Notes: generated by a model from the sequence alone, not told the origin. Counted from the stretch's first letter, positions 1 through 7,074 are shown. The stretch: 9,283 nucleotides of DNA from CAZLYF01 sp964586835 (GCA_964586835.1 CAZPIC010000055.1:1-9283), one strand, 5' to 3'. Program-made: numbers and translations.

Positions 1-71
1 TTGCCGGCAGCTCAATGAGATGTTGGACTTTGACCGTTCATGCGTAAGCCCTGCGGCGGAGGGGCGCTGCG
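1..71. other. Window edge, no supported gene
   Basis: Only short readings end here: plus-strand frames stop at about 18 and 47, and a third stays open through the promoter. One could be the tail of an upstream plus-strand gene, but the stretch is too short to recognise. No terminator with a T tract is visible before the promoter. Confidence 0.4.
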
Positions 72-99
72 TTGCGGGCAGCCCTGTTTATGTTATAAT
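72..99 (+). promoter_or_regulatory. Promoter of the flavodiiron-led operon (extended -10)
   Basis: A perfect TATAAT lies at 94-99, preceded by TG plus one base at 91-93, which makes an extended -10 element. A weak -35 candidate, TTGCGG, sits at 72-77 with a 16-nt spacer and matches the consensus only in TTG. The element ends 27 nt before the ATG at 127 and 13 nt before the ribosome binding site, so the leader would be short. Because no terminator or better promoter is seen downstream on this strand, it may serve all seven plus-strand genes; that extension is inference. Confidence 0.72.
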
Positions 100-126
100 C
101 CCCTTAAGAACCGGGAGGTGGGAGCA

Positions 127-1308
127 ATGCTCAGCTTGGGATCTGGCTTATACAGCGTGGGCGTGCAGGATGCCGCGCTGCGTACCTTTGACATCATCAT
201 GAGGACCCCGCATGGCACAAGCTACAACGCCTTTGTGCTTCGGGGAAGCGAAAAGACCGTCCTGATTGAAACGGTCAAGGAAGGTTTTCACAAGGAATAC
301 TTTAGGAACATCGAGGAGATCGTGCCCATAGAGGACATCGATTACCTGGTTGTCAACCATACCGAGCCCGACCACGCGGGCACGATCCCCCTGCTGCTTG
401 AAAGGAATCCCGGCCTGACAGTGCTGGGGTCAAGCAGTGCCATCGCGTTTTTAACCCACCTTGTCAATGCTCCCTTCAAGTCACAGGTTGTCAAGACGGG
501 GGATACCTTAAACCTTGGCGACAGAGAGCTCAGTTTCTACCCCATGCCAAACCTTCACTGGCCGGACACGATGTTTACGTTTGATCCCCTTTCACGGGTG
601 CTGTTCACCTGCGACTGCTTCGGGGCCCACTTTGCATTTCCCGAACTGCTGCTAAGCCGGATGAAGGACCCTGGGGAATACATCGAAGCTCAGGTCAAGT
701 ACTTCCACGACATCATCAGTCCCTTTGCCACCCCCTTTGCCCTCAACGGGGTCCGATGTGCCCGGGAGCTGAAGCCCCGGATGATCTGTACGGGGCATGG
801 GCCCATCCTGGATGTTGAGGTCATGGAAACCCTTGCCCGCTATGAGGCCCTGTGCCATCAGGCAGCACTGCCTTCTGATGGGGTCGTCATCATCTATGTG
901 AGCGCCTATGGCTACACAGCTTCACTGGCAGAAACGATCGCGGAAGCCCTCCGAAAGGAGGGCGTGCAGGTGAAGATGCTGGAGGCTACTGCGACCCCCA
1001 TGGACGAAATGACGGCTGAAATCTCACGCGCACGGGGCATCCTGTTTGGTTCCCCGACTTTTCTGGGCGACATCCTCAAGCCCATCGCTGCCGTTCTGGC
1101 GGCACTCTATCCATATATGGTCCGAGGCAAGGTCGTTTCAGCCTTCGGGTCCTATGGCTGGAGTGGGGAGGCTGTGCCTAACATGCTGGAGCGCCTCAGG
1201 CAGCTGAAGGCAAACTGCCTGGAAGGGCTGCGCGTGCGCTTGAAGCCTGACGAAGAGGACTTTGGCGCAGCCCGCGACTTTGCAAGGACTTTCATAAAGG
1301 CGCTGTAG
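127..1308 (+). CDS. fprA: FprA-type flavodiiron protein (O2/NO reductase)
   Basis: A cytoplasmic flavodiiron protein of 393 residues, the usual length for the two-domain family, which reduces O2 to water and/or NO to N2O to protect anaerobes. The N-terminal beta-lactamase-fold domain (about 1-245) keeps the full diiron ligand set: HTEPDH (His78, Glu80, Asp82), His144 in LHWPD, Asp163 in TCDCF and His224 in GHGP. The C-terminal flavodoxin-like FMN domain (about 252-393) shows the phosphate loop near SAYGYTAS (259-266), SPTFLGD (309-315) and FGSYGWSGEA (340-349). There is no rubredoxin or flavin-reductase extension, and no rubredoxin gene is nearby, so the electron donor is encoded elsewhere. 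The start is ATG 127 with GGGAGG (113-118) upstream; an in-frame ATG at 40 would read through the promoter and is rejected. O2 versus NO preference cannot be read from sequence. First gene of the plus-strand cluster. Confidence 0.95.
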   Translation: MLSLGSGLYSVGVQDAALRTFDIIMRTPHGTSYNAFVLRGSEKTVLIETVKEGFHKEYFRNIEEIVPIEDIDYLVVNHTEPDHAGTIPLLLERNPGLTVLGSSSAIAFLTHLVNAPFKSQVVKTGDTLNLGDRELSFYPMPNLHWPDTMFTFDPLSRVLFTCDCFGAHFAFPELLLSRMKDPGEYIEAQVKYFHDIISPFATPFALNGVRCARELKPRMICTGHGPILDVEVMETLARYEALCHQAALPSDGVVIIYVSAYGYTASLAETIAEALRKEGVQVKMLEATATPMDEMTAEISRARGILFGSPTFLGDILKPIAAVLAALYPYMVRGKVVSAFGSYGWSGEAVPNMLERLRQLKANCLEGLRVRLKPDEEDFGAARDFARTFIKAL

Positions 1309-1346
1309 GAACCAGGTCGGAAGACAAGGAGAGGAGGAGCGACGTG

Positions 1347-1976
1347 ATGGAAGGGTCTGGCAGATATCCCTGCAGGCTCGCGGTGTTCCAGGGATTCCCC
1401 TCCGCGAACGACCCGCTGTGGGAGACCGCCGTAAAGGTGCAGCTGGTGGAGACCCAGACGGGTGAAACGCCATTTCTGGAAACGGAGTTCTGCATGCTTC
1501 GGGACGATACCTCGGAGCGGTTTCTCATCCGGTTTTCGGGGGAGGACGATGGGACGCATTCCCTTTTCCGCTTACGAGATGAGCCGCTTTTCAGGCAGGA
1601 TGTCTTCGGGCTACTGGTGGGTGACACGGACCGGGAAGACCAGTATCGGGACTTTGAGGTGAGCCCCAACGACGTGCTGCTCGATGGTATCGTAGAGACG
1701 CATTCCGGCGCGAAACCTTCCCTCAACCTTTCGCTTGATGTGGCGCAGTGGAAGACAAAGACCCGCTACGACAGACAGAAACTCAGGACCTGGTCCGTCT
1801 GGTCGCTGCCCTACGGCGCTTTTTCAGGCAAACCTGTGCCTGGGAAAAGCTGGCGTTTCAATGCGTTTAGAATAGATGTCAGTGAGCGCGGGCTTTCCAG
1901 GCAGGCCTGGTTAAAAACTGGGAGTGCTTCCTTCCACGAACCTCGTTTTTTTGGTTTTTTGGATTTTGTATCTTAA
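1347..1976 (+). CDS. Carbohydrate-binding family 9-like (CBM9-like) protein
   Basis: A 209-residue protein made almost entirely of one CBM9/DOMON-like beta-sandwich domain. Family features seen: an early W..A segment (Trp25, Ala28) followed by a strand with a repeated acidic/Gly pattern, the central block Y-R-D-F-E-V-S-P-N-D-V-L-L-D (100-113), the W-S-V-W-S-L-P segment (149-155), WRFNAFRID (169-177) and the C-terminal FHEPRFFGFLDF (196-207). CBM9 modules bind sugar chain ends in xylanases; free-standing versions have no assigned role. No signal peptide or membrane segment is visible, so this one looks cytoplasmic. GAGGAGG (1331-1337) precedes both GTG 1344 and ATG 1347; ATG is chosen for its 9-nt spacing, though GTG cannot be excluded. 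It follows the flavodiiron gene by 38 nt with no terminator between. The domain assignment rests on remembered family pattern; the function is unknown. Confidence 0.78.
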   Translation: MEGSGRYPCRLAVFQGFPSANDPLWETAVKVQLVETQTGETPFLETEFCMLRDDTSERFLIRFSGEDDGTHSLFRLRDEPLFRQDVFGLLVGDTDREDQYRDFEVSPNDVLLDGIVETHSGAKPSLNLSLDVAQWKTKTRYDRQKLRTWSVWSLPYGAFSGKPVPGKSWRFNAFRIDVSERGLSRQAWLKTGSASFHEPRFFGFLDFVS

Positions 1977-2010
1977 GCGCACAAAACCCCTTGACGTCCT
2001 GGCGGACTCC

Positions 2011-3216
2011 ATGCGCCGCCTCGCGGGCCCCGGGCGGATGCTGTCGGGGCTCACGGTTCTGTATGGCAACCGACGGGAGTACCGGAGCTTCAGCACCGGC
2101 CTGGCGCAGGAATGCGTGCGGGAAGGAACAGGCTTTCTGCCAAGCCCGCTTGCTCTGACGGAAAGGACGCTCTACGACCTGGCTTCGCTGACGAAGCTAT
2201 TTACGGCTGTTGCGGTGCTGGGGCTCGTGTCGGCGGGGCGACTGGACCTTCATGAAGGCATCGGCGTCGTGGACAGCCGCTTTGCGCATCTGCGCAGGGT
2301 GCCTATCCTCGACGTGCTGAGCTACCGCGCGGTGCTGGAATCCCCCCAGAGGATCGACGCGCAGGCGACAGCCGCTGAAGCGCTCGCGCAGGTGTTTTCC
2401 GTGCGCAGGGTCGCACGCGAACCTGTGAGGCTATACTCGGACATGAATGCGCTGGTGCTGAAGTACGTGGTGGAGACGGTCAGCGGCAAGCGTATGGCGG
2501 ACTATGTGCGCGAACACATCTGCAGGCCTGCGGGTATGACGGACTGTTTTGTGCGCGTGCCTGCGCACAGGGTCCAGGACTGTGTCAACTACAACTACGA
2601 GCACAGGATCCTGCAAGGCCAGTACCAGCTGGAGGAAGAGGTGCTGCCCGGCTTGCCCCACGACCCGAAAGCCCGCCTTTTGCAGGAGGACAGGGAGGAA
2701 CTTTCGGGCCATGCAGGCTTGTTTTGTACTGCGGCGGACATGGCCCGCTTTGCGATGGCGCTGCTGGATGGTGCGCTGCTGCCCATCGATACGGTCCGAG
2801 AGATGGGTGTGAACCGGACGGGGTTACAGGATGCGTCCGGTGTCCGCCGGCAGTACCTGGGGTATCTGTGTTTTTCAAAATGCCCGCTGCAGCGCGTCAG
2901 CGAAGTGCCCTCCTGGATGGGGGAGCGGAGCATCGCTCTGAGCGGGTATACGGGGAACCATCTGGCCATCGACCCGGAGGCGGGTGTGTTTGACCTCTTT
3001 CTTGGCAACCGCTGTCATAACCGGGTGTCTAAAATACTGCCCGAATCGCAGGAGGCAGCCTTTGGCCTCAGCGCATTGGGGGAAGGGCTGGTGGACTGGC
3101 CGGACGGGAGAAGAGTGGCCTCGAGCTGCCGCTATATCTACAGGAAAGATGACATGCTGCACGCGCCTGTCAGGGAGATGCTCATGGCTGAAGGCTGGCT
3201 TCAGGCAGAACCCTGA
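2011..3216 (+). CDS. Serine hydrolase, class C beta-lactamase/penicillin-binding-protein fold
   Basis: A serine hydrolase of the beta-lactamase class C/esterase family, 401 residues from ATG 2011. The nucleophile motif is Ser59-Leu-Thr-Lys62 in DLASLTKLFTA, and the second motif is Tyr142-Ser-Asp with Asn146 (YSDMN). A conserved SGHAGLF block is at 232-238 and a C-terminal GYTG..L.IDP block at 312-322. Where relatives carry H-T-G or K-T-G in front of that block, this protein reads L-S-G (310-312), so the third catalytic motif looks altered. Such proteins cleave peptides, esters or beta-lactams; the substrate cannot be told. No signal peptide is visible from this start. The start is uncertain: the frame stays open upstream to GTG 1924, but that would overlap the conserved end of the CBM9-like gene by 53 nt and has no ribosome binding site. 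TTG 1966 is a third option. ATG 2011 has only a weak GGCGGA (2001-2006). Confidence 0.85.
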   Translation: MRRLAGPGRMLSGLTVLYGNRREYRSFSTGLAQECVREGTGFLPSPLALTERTLYDLASLTKLFTAVAVLGLVSAGRLDLHEGIGVVDSRFAHLRRVPILDVLSYRAVLESPQRIDAQATAAEALAQVFSVRRVAREPVRLYSDMNALVLKYVVETVSGKRMADYVREHICRPAGMTDCFVRVPAHRVQDCVNYNYEHRILQGQYQLEEEVLPGLPHDPKARLLQEDREELSGHAGLFCTAADMARFAMALLDGALLPIDTVREMGVNRTGLQDASGVRRQYLGYLCFSKCPLQRVSEVPSWMGERSIALSGYTGNHLAIDPEAGVFDLFLGNRCHNRVSKILPESQEAAFGLSALGEGLVDWPDGRRVASSCRYIYRKDDMLHAPVREMLMAEGWLQAEP

Positions 3217-3249
3217 CCGCGCTCTTAAGTCCCAGGCAAGGAGGCGACC

Positions 3250-4410
3250 ATGCAAACAGTACCCTTTGGCAACCTAGGCTTTTGCGTATCAAGGCTGGGC
3301 TTTGGCATGATGCGGCTGCCAACCCTGAAAGGGGAGGACGGGCAAAACGCCATCGACCGTGAGAAGGCCATCGCGATGCTGCGCCACGCCATAGACGGGG
3401 GCGTCAACTACGTGGACACAGCTTATGGCTACCACGGGGGTGAAAGCGAGGTGGTGACAGGCCTGGCCCTGCGGGACGGATACCGTGAACGGGTGAAGCT
3501 TGCCACCAAACTTCCGCAGTGGCTGGTCAGCGAACGGGGCGACATGGACCGTCTGCTGGACGAGCAGCTTAAGCGGCTTGGCCTGGGGCAGGTGGATTTC
3601 TACCTGCTGCATGCCCTCGACCGGCAGGCTTTTCGGAAGATGAAGGCGCTGGGATACAAGGATTTTTTCAACCGGGCGCGCAAGGATGGACGGATCAGGT
3701 ACACGGGCTTTTCCTTTCACGACGACAGGGACGCCTTCCTTGAGATCATCGAAGATGATGACTGGGATCTAGCTCAGATACAGCTAAATTACCTGGATGA
3801 CGAGTCTCAGGCGACCCTCGAAGGCATGCGCCGCGCGGGCGAAAGGGGCATCCCCGTGGTATGCATGGAGCCACTGCGGGGTGGGGCGCTGGCAGAGCCA
3901 CCCGAAAGCATTGCCAAGCAGATCAGCAGCCATTCCAGAGGCTGGTCGGCCGTGGAGTGGGCCTTTCGATACACGGGCGACTTTCCCGAGGTCGTGACGA
4001 TCCTCAGCGGGATGAGCACCATGGACCAGGTGTACGATAACCTGAGGATCTTCCGGGAGGTTCGCCCCCGATCCCTGACGGAAGACGACAGGGACTTTAC
4101 AGCGCAGCTGAAGCGCGCATATCAGGAAAGGATGCAGGTTGCCTGCACCCAGTGCGGCTACTGCCAGCCCTGCCCTGAAGGGGTACGTATCCCGAGAATT
4201 TTCGAGCTGTATAACCAAGCTCATATGTTCAAGCGGCCACAGGCGCTTGAAAACGGCTATGCAGACCTGGTGAAGGAGGGGGCGGACGCCTCCCTGTGCG
4301 TGCGTTGTGGTGCCTGTGAGGAGGCCTGCCCGCAGAAGCTGCCCATTATGGACCTGTTGGAGAAAGTTCATCGGGAAGCGCGGGCGGATGCAGCCTGGGA
4401 GGCCCGGTGA
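3250..4410 (+). CDS. Aldo/keto reductase with C-terminal double 4Fe-4S ferredoxin-like domain
   Basis: A 386-residue cytoplasmic oxidoreductase. Residues 1-285 form the aldo/keto reductase TIM barrel, with the catalytic tetrad visible as Asp56 and Tyr61 (VDTAYGY), Lys87 (ATKLP) and His121 (LLHALD). The C-terminal part carries two iron-sulphur motifs: C299-x2-C302-x2-C305-x2-C308-P, and C350-x2-C353-x2-C356-x3-C360-P. Conserved GVRIPRIFELYN (311-322) lies between them. This architecture is common in anaerobic Firmicutes, where the clusters probably carry electrons from or to ferredoxin instead of relying on NAD(P)H alone; the substrate is unknown. AAGGAGG (3238-3244) sits 5 nt before the ATG, so the start is secure. 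It follows the serine hydrolase by 33 nt, and its stop codon TGA (4408-4410) shares its last base with the lgt start, pointing to one transcript. Confidence 0.94.
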   Translation: MQTVPFGNLGFCVSRLGFGMMRLPTLKGEDGQNAIDREKAIAMLRHAIDGGVNYVDTAYGYHGGESEVVTGLALRDGYRERVKLATKLPQWLVSERGDMDRLLDEQLKRLGLGQVDFYLLHALDRQAFRKMKALGYKDFFNRARKDGRIRYTGFSFHDDRDAFLEIIEDDDWDLAQIQLNYLDDESQATLEGMRRAGERGIPVVCMEPLRGGALAEPPESIAKQISSHSRGWSAVEWAFRYTGDFPEVVTILSGMSTMDQVYDNLRIFREVRPRSLTEDDRDFTAQLKRAYQERMQVACTQCGYCQPCPEGVRIPRIFELYNQAHMFKRPQALENGYADLVKEGADASLCVRCGACEEACPQKLPIMDLLEKVHREARADAAWEAR

Positions 4411-5312
4411 TGGGCCTGATCCGCCCCTATGGCCTGTTGATCGCCCTGGGCGTAGCCGCGGGCTGGTGGGTCATGTCGCGGGAAGAAAAGCGCATGGGCC
4501 TTCCGCGTGACACGGGGCTTGACCTGGTGCTCTACGCGCTGCCCCCAGCGCTTGTGTGCGCACGCGCGTACTATGTGCTGTTCGCCTGGGACCAGTTCAG
4601 GCACGAGCCTCTGCGCGCGCTGTATTTCTGGGATGGCGGGCTGGCGATCTACGGCGGTGTCATCGGGGGAGCTCTGGGCGTGCTGCTGCTGTCCAGAAAG
4701 CGTGCGATTCCCTTCAGAGACTTTGCGGATCTGGCCGCGCCCGCCCTGCTGCTGGGGCAGGCGATCGGACGCTGGGGTAACTTCTTCAACCGTGAAGCCT
4801 ACGGATACCCTGTGACCCAGCCCTTCTGGCAATTCTTCCCTGCTGCGGTATGGGTGGAGGGAACCTGGCATATGGCGACGTTTTTCTACGAGTCGGTCTG
4901 GAACCTGGCGGGCTTTGCCTTCCTGCTTTCAAACCGCGGGCGGATACGGGCGAGGGGACAGGGGGGGCAGGTCTTCCTGTGGTACCTGATCTGGTATGGA
5001 CTGGGACGCCTGATCATCGAAGGCCTGCGGACAGACAGCCTGATGTGGGGCGCGATGCGCGTGTCTCAGGTGCTGAGCATGGTTCTGTGCGCCGTGGGGA
5101 TCCTCCTGTGTTCGCGGATACGAAGGGTCCGCCTGCCGGCTGCGCTTGCGCTGGTAGGCCTGGCCTTTGGGACCGCAGGCCTCGTGACGGGGCACCGAGC
5201 CGCGGCAGTGCTTGCCCCGGGTGCGCTCGCGGTAGCAGCTGTGCTGCTGTACGCCCAGATCCGCAGGCAGGGCCAGGTGCCGGAGCCTGGCAGCGGAGGC
5301 AGCCCGGCGTGA
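4410..5312 (+). CDS. lgt: Prolipoprotein diacylglyceryl transferase (Lgt)
   Basis: An integral membrane enzyme that moves diacylglycerol from phosphatidylglycerol onto the lipobox cysteine of prelipoproteins, the first step of lipoprotein maturation. The Lgt signature is clear: GRWGNFFNREAYG at 120-132, with WDGGLAIYGGVIGG (74-87; Tyr81 where E. coli has His103, as is usual in Firmicutes), FFYES (158-162), IEGLRTDS (203-210) and RVSQ (217-220). The protein has 300 residues. After the usual last helix (about 221-235) there is an additional part with two more hydrophobic segments (about 242-261 and 264-281) and a Gly/Pro-rich tail, which I do not recognise as standard. ATG 4410 is preferred over GTG 4407 because TGGGAGG (4396-4402) is 7 nt away. 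The TGATG arrangement with the reductase gene suggests translational coupling. Confidence 0.95.
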   Translation: MGLIRPYGLLIALGVAAGWWVMSREEKRMGLPRDTGLDLVLYALPPALVCARAYYVLFAWDQFRHEPLRALYFWDGGLAIYGGVIGGALGVLLLSRKRAIPFRDFADLAAPALLLGQAIGRWGNFFNREAYGYPVTQPFWQFFPAAVWVEGTWHMATFFYESVWNLAGFAFLLSNRGRIRARGQGGQVFLWYLIWYGLGRLIIEGLRTDSLMWGAMRVSQVLSMVLCAVGILLCSRIRRVRLPAALALVGLAFGTAGLVTGHRAAAVLAPGALAVAAVLLYAQIRRQGQVPEPGSGGSPA

Positions 5313-6466
5313 CGCGACAGGATCTGTACCGCGCGGCATTGCGCCTGAAGCCTTCCAGGGACAGGGACATCAGCCGTGTTGACGGGTGGCTGGAGGAAAC
5401 GCAGCGTCCCGAAAAGCTCGCGCGTCTGCTTCGGGCGCACAAAACGGTGGGTGCAGCTTTCGCGGTGTTTGACGGTGCAGGCCTTGCAGAACACCTGGTG
5501 TACGGAGACGCAAATCGGGGCATCCCAGTGGCGAAGGACACGTATTTCCGTCTGGCCTCCATCTCCAAGATGCTGACCGCCCTGGGTGCGCTGAAGCTGA
5601 GGGAAGAGGGGCGGGTGGACCTGGATGCGGATGTATCGGATATCCTGCCCTTCTCGGTACGCCATCCGGGTGCGACAGCGCGCGCGATCACGCTGAAAAT
5701 GCTGCTAAGCCATACGAGCGGCCTGCACGACGGCAGAGCCTATCTGGCTGGGATGAGAGAAGGCCTGCCCGTGACCGAGGTGCTCAAGGGGGATAGCTAT
5801 GCCCGCCACCTGCCCGGAGAAAGATGGGCATACTCCAATCTGGGCGCGGGGCTTGCGGGCTCTGTGCTGGAGGCTGCGACAGGGCTTTCCTTTGAGCGGC
5901 TGATGCAGTGTGTGTTCTTTGAACCCCTTGGCCTGAGAGGGAGTTTCTATCCCCAGCGGGTGGAGGGCCCCCTCGCGGATGCCTTCAGGGTGATGCCTCC
6001 GGGGCGCAGGCCTGCCTTTGACGCCCAAAAAAGGCGTCTGAGGCCCTGTCCGGACGCTGATGAGCCCGCGCCGGAAAGGCATTACCTGCTGGCACAGGGC
6101 GCCTGTTGCGCGCCGGTGGCCACAGTCATCGGAGCGCTCGGCGCGCTGATGGGAGAAGGCTATCTGAGCAAAGCCTCCCGCAGACTCGCGCTGGAGGAGA
6201 CTGTCCCCTTCGGAGATGATCTGCCGGGCCTTCACCAGGGCTTGGGCGTGAGCTTGTTTCAGGCCTCTGGGCACAGGACGGTGGCGGGGCACCAGGGGCA
6301 TGCCTATGGCGCTGTGCATGGCGCCTTCTTTGACCCAGCGCTGGAACAGGGAATGGTGTTCCTTTCCAGCGGGACGTCCGAAGCACGCACCGGGTTTGTG
6401 GCCGACATCAACCGGGATCTGCTCTCATTTTGTATCAGGGAGGGGTATTGGCAGACGACACGGTAA
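5309..6466 (+). CDS. Serine hydrolase, class C beta-lactamase family (second copy in the cluster)
   Basis: A 385-residue serine hydrolase with all three active-site motifs: Ser84-Ile-Ser-Lys87 in RLASISKMLTA, Tyr175-Ser-Asn177 in YSNLGAG, and His328-Gln-Gly330 (GHQGHAYG) in the position of the classical KTG. LLSHTSGL (132-139) is also typical. No signal peptide or membrane anchor is seen, so the enzyme appears cytoplasmic or non-classically placed; the substrate is not predictable. The start is GTG 5309, which overlaps the lgt stop as GTGA and has GGAGG at 5295-5299 (9-nt spacing). The frame is open further upstream to 4850, but that part is antiparallel in sense to nothing known and simply shadows lgt. 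The 3' end overlaps recX by 19 nt. It shares fold and motif order with the serine hydrolase at 2011-3216, but the two are clearly diverged rather than a recent duplication. Confidence 0.92.
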   Translation: MTRQDLYRAALRLKPSRDRDISRVDGWLEETQRPEKLARLLRAHKTVGAAFAVFDGAGLAEHLVYGDANRGIPVAKDTYFRLASISKMLTALGALKLREEGRVDLDADVSDILPFSVRHPGATARAITLKMLLSHTSGLHDGRAYLAGMREGLPVTEVLKGDSYARHLPGERWAYSNLGAGLAGSVLEAATGLSFERLMQCVFFEPLGLRGSFYPQRVEGPLADAFRVMPPGRRPAFDAQKRRLRPCPDADEPAPERHYLLAQGACCAPVATVIGALGALMGEGYLSKASRRLALEETVPFGDDLPGLHQGLGVSLFQASGHRTVAGHQGHAYGAVHGAFFDPALEQGMVFLSSGTSEARTGFVADINRDLLSFCIREGYWQTTR

Positions 6467-7074
6467 CCGCCCTTGTTAGAAAAAAGGGTTGCATGGATAT
6501 TCACTGGGAATCCGGAAACGTCACACGCGTTCCCCTTGCCCTGTACCGCAGCATGCCCCTGGCAGCCGGCGCGAGGACGGGCAGGGAGGAATACGGGCGG
6601 CGGGCGTTGGCTGCAGAGTACCCCTTTGCGATGGAGACCGCCGCCCGCATGCTGGCTGTCCGGGACAGAAGTGCCGAGGAAGTCGTCAGGGGTCTGCAGA
6701 CCCGGGGCTACAGCACGGACACTGGGGAACGGGTGCTTCGCTTTCTTGAGGAGAAGCGCTATGTGGATGACCGACGGCTTAGTGTGGAGATCGCTGAGCG
6801 CTTGGGCGGAAAGAGAGGGGTCCGGCAGATCAGACAGAGGCTTCGAGCTTTGGGAATAGACCATGACACCGCGGAGGAAGCCATCGGGCGCGTACCGCCA
6901 CAGGCGCAGCTTGCGGCAGCTGTTGCCCTTGCGCGCAAGCGCCTGGGACGGGTAAAAGAAGAAACGGGCCTCACCGCCCGCGAAAAAACCCTGGCCTTGC
7001 TGGCAAGGAAGGGTTTTTCCTATGAGGTTTCAAGGGAGGCGCTAAAGCTTGCACAGGAGGAACCAGATCCCTGA
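6448..7074 (+). CDS. recX: RecX-family regulatory protein
   Basis: RecX binds RecA and its filament and dampens recombinase activity; it is a small cytoplasmic all-helical protein. This 208-residue protein has the family pattern of three-helix repeats: A-x-x-M-L-A-V-R-D-R-S-A-E-E-V (65-79), then RGY (86-88) and the hallmark FLEEKRYVDDRRL (99-111), then GVRQIRQRLRALGID (124-138), and a last repeat ending in LLARKGFSYEV (184-194). The N-terminal beta-rich lead-in (TVTALVRKKG...VPLAL) also fits RecX. The chosen start is TTG 6448, 4 nt after AGGGAGG; upstream TTG 6430 precedes that ribosome binding site, and the next ATG (6493) would remove part of the lead-in. Its 5' end overlaps the serine hydrolase by 19 nt and its 3' end overlaps comF, on the opposite strand, by 55 nt. 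recA is not in the window. Confidence 0.9.
   Translation: MADDTVTALVRKKGCMDIHWESGNVTRVPLALYRSMPLAAGARTGREEYGRRALAAEYPFAMETAARMLAVRDRSAEEVVRGLQTRGYSTDTGERVLRFLEEKRYVDDRRLSVEIAERLGGKRGVRQIRQRLRALGIDHDTAEEAIGRVPPQAQLAAAVALARKRLGRVKEETGLTAREKTLALLARKGFSYEVSREALKLAQEEPDP
6983..7018 (-). terminator. Intrinsic terminator after comF, symmetric and embedded in recX
   Basis: Read on the minus strand, the comF stop codon (7022-7020) is followed at once by a hairpin. The outer 9-bp stem AAAAACCCT/AGGGTTTTT pairs 6984-6992 with 7010-7018. After a small internal loop, an inner stem CCTTG/CAAGG (6995-6999 with 7004-7008) closes a 4-nt loop. The minus-strand T tract is six bases (6988-6983). The plus-strand T tract is five (7014-7018), so the element could act in both directions. 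On the plus strand it lies within the recX coding region, about 55 nt before its stop codon. The DNA also encodes the conserved LARKGF of RecX. Confidence 0.75.

Noticed and set aside
1897..1910. CCAGG/CCTGG hairpin near the end of the CBM9-like gene as a terminator
   Set aside because: The stem is only 5 bp and the T-rich stretch begins about 35 nt later, so the two do not form an intrinsic terminator.
1951..1974. Internal promoter with TATCTT as -10
   Set aside because: The nearest TTG-containing -35 is only 12 nt away and the -10 matches at four of six positions; it is probably a by-product of Phe codons.
3784..4371. 195-codon open frame on the minus strand opposite the aldo/keto reductase
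   Set aside because: It is antisense to a clearly conserved coding region, shows no recognisable motifs, and is expected in GC-rich DNA.
4850..5308. Long upstream extension of the second serine hydrolase frame
   Set aside because: The frame is open, but it overlaps the conserved part of lgt, reads as low-complexity Gly/Pro/Arg sequence, and GTG 5309 has a good ribosome binding site.
5014..5691. 225-codon open frame on the minus strand across the lgt/serine hydrolase junction
   Set aside because: The composition is Arg/Ser/Pro-rich shadow sequence and it runs opposite two well-supported genes.
2011..6466. The two serine hydrolases as a tandem duplication
   Set aside because: They share motif order and fold only; the sequences around the motifs, lengths of inserts and third motifs differ widely, so no recent duplication is supported.
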